From JAAYHG01 sp012735455 (GTDB taxonomy: Bacteria; Bacillota; DTU030; DUMP01), in NCBI GenBank assembly GCA_050951365.1, contig JBMNIX010000013.1, positions 1 through 64,000 of the forward strand: a stretch of 64,000 nt of DNA. The letters are read 5' to 3'. Positions 8,938 to 18,448 of the stretch are shown here, in pieces. A program made the position numbers and the translations under genes. The notes below the pieces were generated by a model. It had not been told where the DNA came from, searched no databases, and worked only from the letters and a program-made list of their open reading frames with translations. How positions within the stretch are numbered: position 1 is the first letter of the stretch; each line of letters opens with the position of its first letter.

Positions 8938-9662
8938 TGGCGTTCCTGGCCTCCTCTTAGAGTTACCGTCAGGTTGCCAAACTCGTCCAGAGTAGCCCGC
9001 TGGATCTCCTCGATGCGACTTATTCCACGACTCAATAGGTCTCGGGTAAGGTGACCCAAACTCAGCCGAACACGATCTAAGTTGGCGTAAACCACCTGTC
9101 CGTCACTGACCAAGAGCGTAGGGTACAACCCTCTGGTTGTGGAAAGTCCAAGATCTTTGGGCGTAAGCGGTTGGCTTTCGGGTTTCAAGATAACGCTGAG
9201 CTGTCCGTTTAGTTCCAGAACCGCTTCCTGAACATCTTCTATCGTGCTCACATTTTTCTCACGCAGCATTACCATAAGATCCGCCATGGAGACCCTTTCC
9301 TGCTTAAGATTCTTGACGATAACCTCCCCATTTTCAATCAAGACCCTGGGCTTGCCTTGGATAAAATTCTCCATCTTGCGGCTACGCAAGATCAACTTGG
9401 AAAGCACCCAATTAATCCCCGTGATTACCAGAATAGGTATCAGTCCGTGGGTAAAAGGTACCTTTTCCTCTTCCATGGGAATAACCACAGCTGAACCCAA
9501 GACAATGATCACCAATAAATCAAAGGGGGAAAGCTGGCCAATGGTGCGTTTACCCATGAAGCGAATGCTAACCAGAGCAATGATAAAAAGTGAGAAGGCC
9601 CGCACTACGAGCCATATATCCGATCCATGTAGGTGTAAGAGTTTAGCTATACCTGAATCCAC
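8934..9662 (-). CDS. DUF421 (YetF/YrbG-like) membrane protein
   Basis: 242 aa. Three N-terminal membrane helices (about residues 15-35, 45-62 and 70-90) are followed by a cytoplasmic YetF-like domain with the family hallmarks RFMGKRTIGQLSPFDLLVIIVLGSAV, FIQGKPRVLIENG and ERVSMADLMVMLREKNV. The soluble part is tandem: a second copy resumes at about 165 (LGLSTTRGLYPTLLVSDGQVVYANLDR), ending in DEFGNLTVTLRG. The family is common in spore formers and several members are sporulation-linked, but no biochemical role is established. It lies in an operon with the genes on both sides, overlapping the upstream one by 20 bases and the downstream one by 4. Confidence 0.85.
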   Translation of the reverse strand: MDSGIAKLLHLHGSDIWLVVRAFSLFIIALVSIRFMGKRTIGQLSPFDLLVIIVLGSAVVIPMEEEKVPFTHGLIPILVITGINWVLSKLILRSRKMENFIQGKPRVLIENGEVIVKNLKQERVSMADLMVMLREKNVSTIEDVQEAVLELNGQLSVILKPESQPLTPKDLGLSTTRGLYPTLLVSDGQVVYANLDRVRLSLGHLTRDLLSRGISRIEEIQRATLDEFGNLTVTLRGGQERQ

Positions 9663-10107
9663 CGGTATGCTGCTCCCTTCCCTTAAGCATTTTCTCTGCC
9701 TGGGCCAGACCCTCTGTCAGTTGCGCTTGCCGCACAAGATCGGCTTCGGCTTGGATGGCCTGCATGAGGCTCAGAACACACCGTTCCAGGGCCTGTTGTT
9801 TTGATTGAGCCAAAACCCGCTCCTGGCGCCAAGAAAGCTGGTAGGCTTCTGCTAGAACAGCCCGCAGTTGTCCTGAGACTATATCTGGTAGCCCACGCTG
9901 CAGTTCGCGTAGCATGATGGCTATCTGTTCGTTGTCCTGAGCAGACCTTATCGAGCTAGCTAAGTCCGGCAGCAACTGGTTGACTCCCTGTTCTACCTGG
10001 GCCACCTGGTCTTCTACCTGGGCTCTGAGCCGGGTCAAGAGCTGATTGAGATACAGCCTCACCCCTGCCGCTCCTTGGGCCTGCCCTTTAACATCTTGCT
10101 CCGGCAT
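9643..10107 (-). CDS. Helical Gln/Leu-rich protein of unknown function
   Basis: 154 aa, no signal peptide or membrane segment, strongly helical with Gln-rich amphipathic segments (VEDQVAQVEQGVNQLL, LVRQAQLTEGLAQAEKML). I recognise no family. The ATG is preceded by GGAGGAG seven bases upstream, and that ribosome binding site forms part of the 3' arm of the gatB terminator, so translation may depend on the folding of readthrough transcripts. The gene lies between gatB and the DUF421 gene and overlaps the latter by 20 bases. Confidence 0.6.
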   Translation of the reverse strand: MPEQDVKGQAQGAAGVRLYLNQLLTRLRAQVEDQVAQVEQGVNQLLPDLASSIRSAQDNEQIAIMLRELQRGLPDIVSGQLRAVLAEAYQLSWRQERVLAQSKQQALERCVLSLMQAIQAEADLVRQAQLTEGLAQAEKMLKGREQHTGGFRYS

Positions 10108-10148
10108 AAAAAATCTCCTCCGGCAATAGGTTTACCCTGCCGGAGGAG
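10108..10148 (-). terminator. gatB terminator that contains the next gene's ribosome binding site
   Basis: An 11-bp perfect stem (10115-10125 with 10138-10148) and 12-base loop lie 14 bases after the gatB stop on the minus strand, followed by a run of T (10108-10114 region). The 3' arm, GGAGGAG, is the ribosome binding site of the gene starting at 10107, so the hairpin could both stop transcription and hide that site in readthrough RNA. Confidence 0.75.
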
Positions 10149-10161
10149 CAGTATTCCACAC

Positions 10162-11621
10162 TTAAAGCCTCTCTTTCAGGAGCTTGTTAACCAGGCCAGG
10201 ATTCGCCTTCCCGCGGGTCGCCTTCATCACCTGGCCTACCAGGAAAGTAAAAGCCTTTTCCTTGCCACCACCGGTAATCCTCTACCACTTTCGGATTCGC
10301 AGCGATCACCTCGTCCACAATGGGGATCAGTTGGCCTTCATCCGAGATCTGGACCAAGCCACGCCTCTTAACTATCTCCGCCGGGTCCCCGCCATCCTTG
10401 AACATCTCCTCGAAGACTTCCTTGGCAATCTTGCCGCTGATGGTACCGTCTTTGAATAAGCTTTAGCAACTTTGCCAAGCGCTCGGGAGTGAGGGCTGTC
10501 TCTTGGATCTCTTTGCCCTCAGCATTCAAAAGGCGCATGACCTCACTCATGAACCAGTTACTCACAGCCTTAGGGTCGGGGAAAAGGCGAACAGTAGCAT
10601 CAAAGAAATCCGCCACATTCCTAGAGGCCGCGTGAGCACCTCGGCGTCATATTCAGGAAGGTTGTATTCCGTAACAAAGCGCTGCCTCTTAGCCGCTGGC
10701 AATTCCGGCAGATCTCTTCTAATCTCTTCCACCCAAGAACGGTCAATAGTCAGGGGCACCAAGTCTGGATCCGGGGAAGTAACGGTAGTCATGGGCTTCC
10801 TCTTTGCTGCGCATGGACACAGTGATACCGCGGACCTCGTCCCAATGGCGAGTCTCCTGCACAATCGACTCTCCCGCCAGCACAGCCTCCTTCTGCCGTT
10901 CGGCTTCATACTCAAGACCACGGAAGACAGACCGGAAAGAGTTCATATTTTTAATCTCAGTCTTGGTCCCATAATCATTGGAACCCCGCGGCCGCACCGA
11001 CACATTGGCATCACAACGCAAGGATCCTTCCTCCATCTTGCAGTCCGAAACACCAAGATACTGCAAGATAGTCCTCAGTTCCATCAGGTAGAGCCGCGCC
11101 TCTTCTGGCGAGCGTATATCAGGCTCGCTCACAATCTCAATCAGCCCAACCCCAGAACGGTTAAGATCCACTAAACTGCTGCTGGCGGCGGCGATGTCGT
11201 CTCCAGCATGGAGGAGCTTGCCTGCATCTTCTTCCATATGAATGCGATTGATACGAATACGCCGCGTCTCGCCATCCACCTTTATGTCAATATAGCCATT
11301 CTTCGCCAAGGGCTGGTCGCTCTGAGAGACCTGGTAGGCCTTAGGCAGATCCGGATAGAAGTAGTTCTTGCGGTCGAACTTGCAGAAGGAAGCAATTTCG
11401 CAGTTTAAGGCCAAAGCCGCTCGCATGGCATACTCTACAGCTTTCTTGTTAAGTACCGGGAGAGCACCCGGCATGCCCAAACAGATGGGACATACATTAC
11501 TGTTGGGCGGTGCACCAAACTCAGTGCTGCAACCACAGAATATCTTGCTTTCTGTAGCCAATTCCACGTGTACCTCGAGACCAATTACTGTTTCCAAGTC
11601 TTCCTTACGCACGGGGCTCAC
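10162..11621 (-). pseudogene. gatB: Asp/Glu-tRNA amidotransferase subunit B (four frameshifts)
   Basis: GatB binds Glu-tRNAGln or Asp-tRNAAsn, activates it and, with GatA-derived ammonia, makes the correct amide. The N-terminal half is intact (TVIGLEVHVELATESKIFC, CPICLGMPGALPVLN with zinc cysteines, YFYPDLPKAYQ, EEGSLRCDANVS). Four indels break the rest: near 10771-10776 (one extra base), 10620-10626 (two), 10451-10453 (one) and 10270-10275 (one). Rejoining the frames gives YFPDPDLVPL, ADFFDATVRL, LIQDGTISGKIAKEVFEEMF and a normal C-terminal tail domain (VKATRG-type region, NPGLVNKLL), about 484 aa, the usual length. GatB is normally needed when GatA and GatC are present, so consensus errors are likely; as given it encodes no full protein. 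It overlaps gatA by 17 bases. Confidence 0.88.
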
Positions 11622-13089
11622 CTCCGCTCACAACCGCCAAGGGCGGGCGCTTTTTGCTGTGACCAGTACTCTGTTCGTAGGCGTATGCAACCTTAAAGAG
11701 CGTGCCCTCATCAAAAGCCCGGCCCAATAGCTGCAACCCAATGGGCAATCCCTGGCTAAAACCTGCCTGTATAGACATCCCTGGTATACCAGCGAGGTTG
11801 GCCGGGATGGTGTAAACGTCGGACAAATACATCTGCACAGGGTTCTCCAGCCGCTCGCCAATCTTAAAGGCGGTTGTAGGTGAGGTAGGGGTAACCAAGA
11901 CATCGTATTTTTGGAAGGCGTTATCAAAGTCCCGCTTGATGAGAGTACGTACCTGCTGCGCTTTCCTATAATAAGCATCGTAAAAGCCCGAGCTTAGGGC
12001 GCAAGTTCCTACTATAATGCGGCGCCGCACCTCCACACCAAAGCCCTTGGTACGAGTCTCCTCATACATAGGAACCAGGTCCGCTGCGTCCACCCTGAGC
12101 CCATAGCGCACGCCATCGAAACGAGCAAGGTTGGAAGAAGCCTCACCAGGGGCCAAGATGTAATACACAGGCAGTGCACAATCGGTGTGGGGCAGTGACA
12201 CCTCTTCCACCACAGCACCAAGGTTCTCCAACACCTTAAGAGCTTCTAGAAAAGCTTCCTTCACAGCCGGGTCAACGCCTTCTACCAGGTACTCCTTCGG
12301 CACTCCTAGCTTTAGGCCCTTGATCTCTTGACCTAGGAACTTGGTGTAATCCGGCGCCTCCTGAGGAGCAGAGGTTGAGTCCATCTTGTCCCAACCGGCT
12401 ATGGCGTTTAGCACCAGGGCACTGTCGGTTACATCTTTAGTAAGGGGCCCAATCTGGTCAAGTGAGGAGGCAAAAGCCACCACGCCAAAACGCGATATTC
12501 GTCCGTAGGTGGGTTTCAGTCCCACCACCGAACAGAGGGCAGCCGGCTGCCGAATCGAACCACCGGTGTCAGATCCCAGCGCAAAGACGGCCTCGCCCGC
12601 CGCCACTGCCGCGGCTGAACCGCCGCTGGAGCCTCCCGGCACGCGCTCCAAGTCCCAGGGATTGTGCGTGGTAAAAAAGGCTGAGGTTTCGGTGGAAGAA
12701 CCCATGGCAAACTCGTCTAGGTTGGTCTTGCCCACCAGCACAGCCCCTGTCTCTGCCAAGCGAGCTGCTACGGTAGCACTGTAAGGGGGCACAAAATTCT
12801 CCAGCATTCGCGAAGAACAGGTTGTCCGCACGCCGCGCGTGCATATATTATCCTTTAGGGCAAAGGGAATCCCTGCCAGCGGTGCAACAGCTTCACCGCG
12901 TGCCCGTGCAGCATCAACCTGTTTCGCCGTTGCCAATGCCTGCTCCCTTGTTACGGTGACATAAGCGCGCACAGAGGGGTCCACCTCATCCACACGCCTG
13001 AGAACGGCGTCCACCAGTTCCACCGCGCTCAGCTCACGATTGGACAAGAGACGGCTCAGCTCATGCGCCGTTAAGTCGTGTATATTCAT
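11605..13089 (-). CDS. gatA: Asp/Glu-tRNA amidotransferase subunit A
   Basis: 494 aa, full length. GatA is the amidase subunit that hydrolyses glutamine and supplies ammonia to GatB for transamidation of mischarged tRNA. The amidase-signature catalytic triad is visible: Lys in PFALKDNIC, the cis-Ser in PGGSSGGSAAAVAAG and the nucleophile Ser in GSDTGGSIRQPAAL. The substrate-binding region YSNPNLAG-like 'YTIPANLAGIPGMSIQAG' is also present. It lies between gatC (15-base gap) and gatB (17-base overlap), the usual gatCAB order. Ends in a normal C-terminus. Confidence 0.97.
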   Translation of the reverse strand: MNIHDLTAHELSRLLSNRELSAVELVDAVLRRVDEVDPSVRAYVTVTREQALATAKQVDAARARGEAVAPLAGIPFALKDNICTRGVRTTCSSRMLENFVPPYSATVAARLAETGAVLVGKTNLDEFAMGSSTETSAFFTTHNPWDLERVPGGSSGGSAAAVAAGEAVFALGSDTGGSIRQPAALCSVVGLKPTYGRISRFGVVAFASSLDQIGPLTKDVTDSALVLNAIAGWDKMDSTSAPQEAPDYTKFLGQEIKGLKLGVPKEYLVEGVDPAVKEAFLEALKVLENLGAVVEEVSLPHTDCALPVYYILAPGEASSNLARFDGVRYGLRVDAADLVPMYEETRTKGFGVEVRRRIIVGTCALSSGFYDAYYRKAQQVRTLIKRDFDNAFQKYDVLVTPTSPTTAFKIGERLENPVQMYLSDVYTIPANLAGIPGMSIQAGFSQGLPIGLQLLGRAFDEGTLFKVAYAYEQSTGHSKKRPPLAVVSGGEPRA

Positions 13090-13104
13090 TTCTCTATCTC
13101 CCCC

Positions 13105-13395
13105 CTACTCTTCCATGATTCGCGGTACCCGGAAGCAACCCTCTGCTACTTCTGCGGCGTTAGCCAGTGCCTCTTCCTGTGTCAGCCACCGGCGGACTTC
13201 GTCTTCCCGCCAGACATTTCCCAGATCCAAAACGTTAACTGTGGGAGGGACTCCTTCTGTATCAACGGATGCTAGACGTTCCGCATAAGCAAAAACACTG
13301 TTGATCTGCCGGGTAAACTCTTCTGTTTCTTCCGGGGTGAGTCTCAGGCGGGACAAACGCGCCACCTGTTCAACCTCCGCCGTAGTGATCTTCAT
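13105..13395 (-). CDS. gatC: Asp/Glu-tRNA amidotransferase subunit C
   Basis: 96 aa, typical for GatC, the small belt-like subunit that wraps and stabilises the GatA-GatB interface. Hallmarks: EVEQVARLSRLRLTPEE at the N-terminus and VLDLGNVWREDEV in the second half. The start is 19 bases from the ligA stop and the stop is 15 bases from the gatA start, so pcrA, ligA and gatCAB probably form one transcript. Confidence 0.96.
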   Translation of the reverse strand: MKITTAEVEQVARLSRLRLTPEETEEFTRQINSVFAYAERLASVDTEGVPPTVNVLDLGNVWREDEVRRWLTQEEALANAAEVAEGCFRVPRIMEE

Positions 13396-13414
13396 ACCAG
13401 CACCAACCTTTCCG

Positions 13415-15421
13415 CTAGAGTTCTAGGAGTCTACGAAACTCTTCTTCACTAAGCACAGGAATCCCTAGGGTCCGGGCTTTCTCCAGCTTGGAACCAGGCT
13501 TATCACCTGCCACCACATAATCGGTGGCGCGGCTTACACTTCCCGCTACCCGTCCCCCGCGGGCCTCTATGGCAGATTGCGCCTCAGCGCGGGTAAGCCC
13601 GCTCAAGGTGCCGGTGAGAACAAATGTTTTGCCACTCAAAGCACCAGGGCGCGCCTGTTCTTGACCGCGACTCAGATTTAACCCTGCTACTGCCAAACGT
13701 TCAATGATGGCACGGTTCCGGGACTCGGCAAAAAACTCATAGATGCTGTCCGCTACCTTTGGACCCACACCCGGTATCGCTGTCAATTCCTCGCGCCCGG
13801 CCGCCATCAGGGCGGGAAGATCCGGAAAGTGCGCGGCAAGGGTCTTAGCCACCGTACTACCCACATAGCGAATCCCCAGGGCGAAAAGCAATCGATCCCA
13901 GGTTCTGGTCTTACTGGCTTCCAGCGCTTGAATGAGGTTCCTGGCGGACTTGGGACCCATGCGCGGCAGGGCGGCAAGATCCTCTTCTCGTAGCTGGTAT
14001 AGGTCAGGTATGTTCTTAACCAAGCCGCGCTCTGTAAGCTGCGCGATAAGAGCCGGACCAAGACCGTCAATATCCATTGCAGCCCGGGAACCAAAGTGTT
14101 CCAAACTCTCCCTGAGCCGCGCCGGACAGGAGACATTGGGGCAACGACTGGCCACCTCTCCTGGCAGGCGTATCACCTCAGCCCCACAGGCAGGGCAATG
14201 CTTGGGCATGGTGAACACCTGCTCCATACCGCTGCGCTGTTCCGGAAGCGAGGCCACCACCTCCGGAATAATGTCTCCAGCTTTCTCTACCAGGACCATA
14301 TCCCCCACCCGGATGTCTCGATTCCTAATAATCTCCTCGTTATGCAGGACGGCCCTGCTCACCGTGGTTCCGGCAAGCTGAACCGGTGGTTCAAAAATGG
14401 CAGTCGGGGTAAGCACCCCGGTCCGGCCAACACTTACCTGAATCTCCTTGATCCGGGTTTGGGCTTGCTCAGCCGGGAATTTATACGCTATGGCCCAACG
14501 CGGACTCTTGGCAGTGCTGCCGAGCGCACGCTGCAGGGCCAAGCTGTTTACCTTGAGCACCAAGCCATCAATAGGATAAGGAAGTTCAAGCCGGCGCAGT
14601 TGCCAGCCAAGACAGTAGGCAATGGCCTCCTCTATGGTGGCCACCAGACGTATGTGAGGGTTGACTTTAAAGCCTGCCTGCCGCAGATACTCCAGTAGCT
14701 CCCAGTGGGTGTCTACCTCCACACCCTCGGCCGCACCTAAACCATAAAGAAATACATCTAAAGAGCGGGAGGCAGTAACCTTAGGATCTAGTTGCCGCAG
14801 GGAGCCAGCGGCGGCATTGCGGGGATTGGCAAAGGGGGGCTCTCCGTCCTCCTCCCGTGTTTCGTTTAAGCGAAGGAAAGCCGCCTTAGACATAAACACC
14901 TCACCACGAACCTCCAAGAGCCCAGGCGCACCGGCCTCTGGCTTGAGTCGGAGCGGCAGGGCTCGCACGGTACGCAGGTTTGCTGTAATATCCTCTCCTG
15001 TGACACCGTCCCCCCGTGTTGCTCCCTGGACAAACACGCCGTTTTCGTAGGTGAGGGATACTGCCAGTCCATCAATCTTGAGCTCCACCACGTACTCCAC
15101 TTCAGCCTCTCCTGCAAACTCCCGTACGCGGCGATCGAAGTCCAACAATTCCTGTTCACTATAAGCGTTGGCTAGGCTAAAAAGGGGTACCCGGTGAACC
15201 ACGCTGCCAAACTCTGCTCGCGGCGCACCGCCCACGCGCTGTGTGGGCGAATCGGGTGTTACAAGCTCTGGATGCTGCTCCTCTAGACGAGAAAGTTCCC
15301 GCAACAGGCGGTCGTATTCGCTATCGCTGATAACCGGATCGTCCAGTACATAGTAGCGCCAATTGTGATATTCAAGCTGACGGCGCAGTTCAGCTACTCG
15401 CTCCTTGACGTCCCCTGTCAT
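13415..15421 (-). CDS. ligA: NAD-dependent DNA ligase
   Basis: 668 aa, normal LigA length. The domains run in order: Ia NAD-binding region (WRYYVLDDPVISDSEYD), adenylation domain with catalytic Lys in VELKIDGLAVSL, OB fold (GRTGVLTPTAIF), Cys4 zinc finger (CPACGAEV…CPNVSCPARL), helix-hairpin-helix repeats (IPGVGPKVADS) and a C-terminal BRCT domain (GKTFVLTGTLSGLTRAEA). It seals nicks during replication and repair using NAD+. The frame is intact throughout. It lies 65 bases after pcrA and 19 before gatC. Confidence 0.98.
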   Translation of the reverse strand: MTGDVKERVAELRRQLEYHNWRYYVLDDPVISDSEYDRLLRELSRLEEQHPELVTPDSPTQRVGGAPRAEFGSVVHRVPLFSLANAYSEQELLDFDRRVREFAGEAEVEYVVELKIDGLAVSLTYENGVFVQGATRGDGVTGEDITANLRTVRALPLRLKPEAGAPGLLEVRGEVFMSKAAFLRLNETREEDGEPPFANPRNAAAGSLRQLDPKVTASRSLDVFLYGLGAAEGVEVDTHWELLEYLRQAGFKVNPHIRLVATIEEAIAYCLGWQLRRLELPYPIDGLVLKVNSLALQRALGSTAKSPRWAIAYKFPAEQAQTRIKEIQVSVGRTGVLTPTAIFEPPVQLAGTTVSRAVLHNEEIIRNRDIRVGDMVLVEKAGDIIPEVVASLPEQRSGMEQVFTMPKHCPACGAEVIRLPGEVASRCPNVSCPARLRESLEHFGSRAAMDIDGLGPALIAQLTERGLVKNIPDLYQLREEDLAALPRMGPKSARNLIQALEASKTRTWDRLLFALGIRYVGSTVAKTLAAHFPDLPALMAAGREELTAIPGVGPKVADSIYEFFAESRNRAIIERLAVAGLNLSRGQEQARPGALSGKTFVLTGTLSGLTRAEAQSAIEARGGRVAGSVSRATDYVVAGDKPGSKLEKARTLGIPVLSEEEFRRLLEL

Positions 15422-15486
15422 ATCTCTAGACCCTCCTTCAGGGTCTTCCCTATTTCTTCTATTATAACCATGTGCCTGCCATTTAG

Positions 15487-17736
15487 CTACGGGTATTTGG
15501 CACTTAGGATTCTAACCCCCTTTTTTAAGGGCGCATATCTCACCGCCAGGTCTTTTATACCGGCTCCCGGAAAGGCCACAGTGATAATGGCATCCTCACC
15601 CTCGCCGCGGGTGCTCACCACGGTACCGGTGCCAAACATCTTATGTTCTACACGGTCTCCCGGGCGCCAGCCCACAGTTTCCGTCTCCCCTGCAAAATCC
15701 ACCTCCCTGGCGGCTAGCACCTCCCGCTTCTCCTTCTTACGAACGGAGAGCCAAGCTGGCTTAGACGCCACTGGGTGGTCCTCCTGACCAGCACGCTGCA
15801 CTTCCTGGATAAGGTCGCCCGGAATCTCAGCCAAAAAACGCGAAGGAGTAGAATAGACAATGCGGCCATACACCTGGCGTTCCCGGGCATAGCTAAGGTA
15901 GAGGCGCTTCTTGGCCCGGGTAAGGCCGACGTAACAAAGACGTCTTTCTTCTTCTAAGCTTGCGTCCCTGTCCAGAGAACGGCTGTGGGGGAAAAGCCCT
16001 TCCTCCAAACCAACCAAAAAAACCACGGGAAACTCTAAACCTTTAGCACTGTGCAGTGTCATCAAAGTAACAGCCTCGGCACCAGCCTCGTAACTATCCT
16101 GGTCGGTAAAGAGGGCCACTGTAGCCAAAAACGCGGGCAGAGATGTATCTTCACTGGTTTTGACAAAGCTCTCGGCCACTGCCAGGAACTCGTCCAGGTT
16201 CTCCAGCCGAGTCTGGGCCTCGGCCGTGGCATCGGTTTCGTATTGTTGTCTATAACCAGTCTTGTCCAGCACCTGGGCTACTAGTTCTGTCAAGGGTACG
16301 TTTAGGGCCAGATCGCTCAGCTCAACAATCACCCGGCCGAAGTCTACCAGTCCTGCCGTTGCCTTCTTGTTAACCCCTGCTATCTCTCCTGCCCTCAGGG
16401 CAGCGGCAACAGGTGTCAGCCCTTGCTCCCTGGCAAAGGTAAGCAACCTGGCTAATGTTTGCGGCCCAATACCCCGCCGCGGCGTGTTGATAATTCGCTC
16501 CAGACTCACGGTATCAGCTGGATTCACCAGGAGGCGCAGGTAAGCCAGGGTGTCTTTGATCTCCATACGTTCGTAGAAGCGCTGGCCCCCAACCATACGA
16601 TAAGGCATCCGTTCTCGCAAGAAGGCCTCTTCTAACAAGCGCGACTGAGCGTTGGTACGGTAGAGAACCGCACAATCCTTAAGGCAAAAGCCACGGCCTA
16701 ACAGGTGCTGCACCTCCCGCACCACATAGCATGCCTCTTCCTCACCGCTGGCGGCCTCAAAGAGTCTAAGCTTGTCTCCTCGATCATTGGCGGTCCAGAG
16801 TCTTTTCTCCTTTTGTTTCACGTTATTCGCCACCAAGTGGTTGGCCGCGTCCAGTATGGTTTGCGTGGAACGATAGTTTTCCTCCAGCTTGATCACCCGG
16901 GCCCTGGGAAAATCGCGTTCGAACTCCAAAATATTGCGGATGTCCGCCCCGCGGAAACCATAAATGGACTGGTTGTCATCGCCCACCACAAATAGGTTTT
17001 GGTGTACTCCTGCCAGCTGCCGCACAAGGACGTACTGCACGTGATTAGTGTCTTGGTACTCATCCACCAGGATGTGGCGGAAACGCCCCTGCCACAGAGC
17101 GAGGGCATCCGGCCAACCAGAAAAGACCTCCACCGTTAGACTTAGCATATCGTCGTAATCCAAAGCATTGTTAGTCTTGAGTGCAGCTTGATAAGCACGA
17201 TAGAGATCTGCCACCTTGTCCAAAAAAAAGCCGCTGTAGTCATGATCACCTTCCCGCAACCAGTAGCGGCTAAACTCGTCCGGCCCCACCAGTTCATTCT
17301 TAGCCCTGGAGACTAAAAACTGTACAGTACGCGGGTTATAAACCTTTTCGTCCAGGTTTGCTTCTTTCAGCACCCTACGTATCAGGTTCAACTGATCGTC
17401 CGTATCGTAAATGACAAAGCTGGCAGTGTAGCCCAATCGGTGTATCTCCCGGCGCAAAATGCGCCCGCAGACAGCATGAAACGTCCCCAGCCAGATACCA
17501 GCAACCCTGGCACCTATTATACTCTCCACCCGTTCTTTCATCTCACTGGCCGCTTTATTGGTAAAGGTTATGGCCAGGATTTCCTCGGGCGCTATACCCT
17601 GTTCCAAGAGGTAAGCAATACGGTGGGTAAGTACGCGAGTCTTGCCACTCCCGGCCCCGGCTAAAATAAGTAAAGGGCCTTCCCCGTGCTCTACTGCAAG
17701 CCGTTGCTGCGGGTTAAGGCCTGCCATCAAGTCCAT
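15487..17736 (-). CDS. pcrA: ATP-dependent DNA helicase PcrA/UvrD
   Basis: About 749 aa. Superfamily-1A motifs are all present: Q-motif GLNPQQRLAVEH, Walker A LAGAGSGKTR, motif Ia AITFTNKAASEMKER, DEYQDTN (Walker B), GDDNQSIYGFRGA (motif III), LEENYRS (IV), VTLMTLHSAKGLEFP (V) and VGLTRAKKRLY (VI). The C-terminus carries the PcrA-type Tudor-like domain (VEHKMFGTGTVV). I prefer the ATG at 17736 (MDLMAGLNPQQ) to the one at 17760, because CTGGAGGA lies just upstream. It works in repair, replication restart and rolling-circle replication. First gene of the ligA-gat group. Confidence 0.96.
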   Translation of the reverse strand: MDLMAGLNPQQRLAVEHGEGPLLILAGAGSGKTRVLTHRIAYLLEQGIAPEEILAITFTNKAASEMKERVESIIGARVAGIWLGTFHAVCGRILRREIHRLGYTASFVIYDTDDQLNLIRRVLKEANLDEKVYNPRTVQFLVSRAKNELVGPDEFSRYWLREGDHDYSGFFLDKVADLYRAYQAALKTNNALDYDDMLSLTVEVFSGWPDALALWQGRFRHILVDEYQDTNHVQYVLVRQLAGVHQNLFVVGDDNQSIYGFRGADIRNILEFERDFPRARVIKLEENYRSTQTILDAANHLVANNVKQKEKRLWTANDRGDKLRLFEAASGEEEACYVVREVQHLLGRGFCLKDCAVLYRTNAQSRLLEEAFLRERMPYRMVGGQRFYERMEIKDTLAYLRLLVNPADTVSLERIINTPRRGIGPQTLARLLTFAREQGLTPVAAALRAGEIAGVNKKATAGLVDFGRVIVELSDLALNVPLTELVAQVLDKTGYRQQYETDATAEAQTRLENLDEFLAVAESFVKTSEDTSLPAFLATVALFTDQDSYEAGAEAVTLMTLHSAKGLEFPVVFLVGLEEGLFPHSRSLDRDASLEEERRLCYVGLTRAKKRLYLSYARERQVYGRIVYSTPSRFLAEIPGDLIQEVQRAGQEDHPVASKPAWLSVRKKEKREVLAAREVDFAGETETVGWRPGDRVEHKMFGTGTVVSTRGEGEDAIITVAFPGAGIKDLAVRYAPLKKGVRILSAKYP

Positions 17737-17937
17737 CTTAAATCCTCCAGTTTTACCCATACAAGCATTGTTTCACAGAAAAAGGATTTCGACACCATGA
17801 GTTCCTTTTCCTGTTTGGCCTACACATTAGTATTTCCTCTTTGCCTACACCAACCACAGAGGTACGCGCATTGAATTGCATGCACAACTGCGGTTCATGA
17901 GGTATGATAATGGTAGACGCAGAATGGAGGTCTGGCA

Positions 17938-18408
17938 ATGCAAGAATACAAAGTAGAGTCATTTAACCTGGACCATACCAAGGTTGTCGCCCCTTATATC
18001 CGCGTGGCAGATCGAAAAGAGTGGCAAGGAGTCACTGTAACCAAATTTGACATCAGGTTTACTCAACCTAACAAGGAATTCTTAGATCCTGCTGCCATCC
18101 ATAGTCTAGAACACCTCCTGGCCGAAGAACTTCGGCACCAGGTGGACAACATTATCGATCTTTCGCCTATGGGTTGTAGAACCGGATTCTATCTAACTGT
18201 CTTCGGGAAACACGACCCCGAATGGGCTGAGCACACTCTGCGCAAGGCATTGGAGGAGGCTTTGCTTTCAAGGGAGATACCTGCCAAAAACGAAACCCAA
18301 TGCGGCAATGCGGCCCTCCACAACTTAGAAGGAGCCAGGAAAGCAATCAAGGAGTTCATAGCACATAGCAGGACAAAACTCCTTGACCCCTTTGGCAACG
18401 GCTCTTAG
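17938..18408 (+). CDS. luxS: S-ribosylhomocysteine lyase (AI-2 synthase) LuxS
   Basis: 156 aa. LuxS splits S-ribosylhomocysteine into homocysteine and DPD, the AI-2 precursor, as part of the activated methyl cycle. The metal-binding HxxEH is in IHSLEHLLAEE, the catalytic Cys region is SPMGCRTGFYLTVFG and the last metal ligand Cys lies in ETQCGNAALHN. A good ribosome binding site (TGGAGG) precedes the ATG. It stands alone between the divergent pcrA and the convergent yerC gene, with no adjacent pfs or mccB. Confidence 0.97.
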   Translation: MQEYKVESFNLDHTKVVAPYIRVADRKEWQGVTVTKFDIRFTQPNKEFLDPAAIHSLEHLLAEELRHQVDNIIDLSPMGCRTGFYLTVFGKHDPEWAEHTLRKALEEALLSREIPAKNETQCGNAALHNLEGARKAIKEFIAHSRTKLLDPFGNGS

Positions 18409-18424
18409 ACCTCTCCGTCTTAAA

Positions 18425-18448
18425 CAAAAACGCCCTCACGGGCGTTTT
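18425..18448. terminator. Bidirectional terminator between luxS and yerC
   Basis: Perfect 9-bp stem (AAAACGCCC at 18427-18435 with GGGCGTTTT at 18440-18448) and a 4-base loop, with A and T runs at the two sides, placed between the convergent luxS and yerC genes. It serves both strands and touches the yerC stop. Confidence 0.85.

Noticed and set aside
14096..14698. 200-residue plus-strand frame inside ligA
   Set aside because: Runs antisense to a complete, conserved ligA; composition fits a shadow of that gene.
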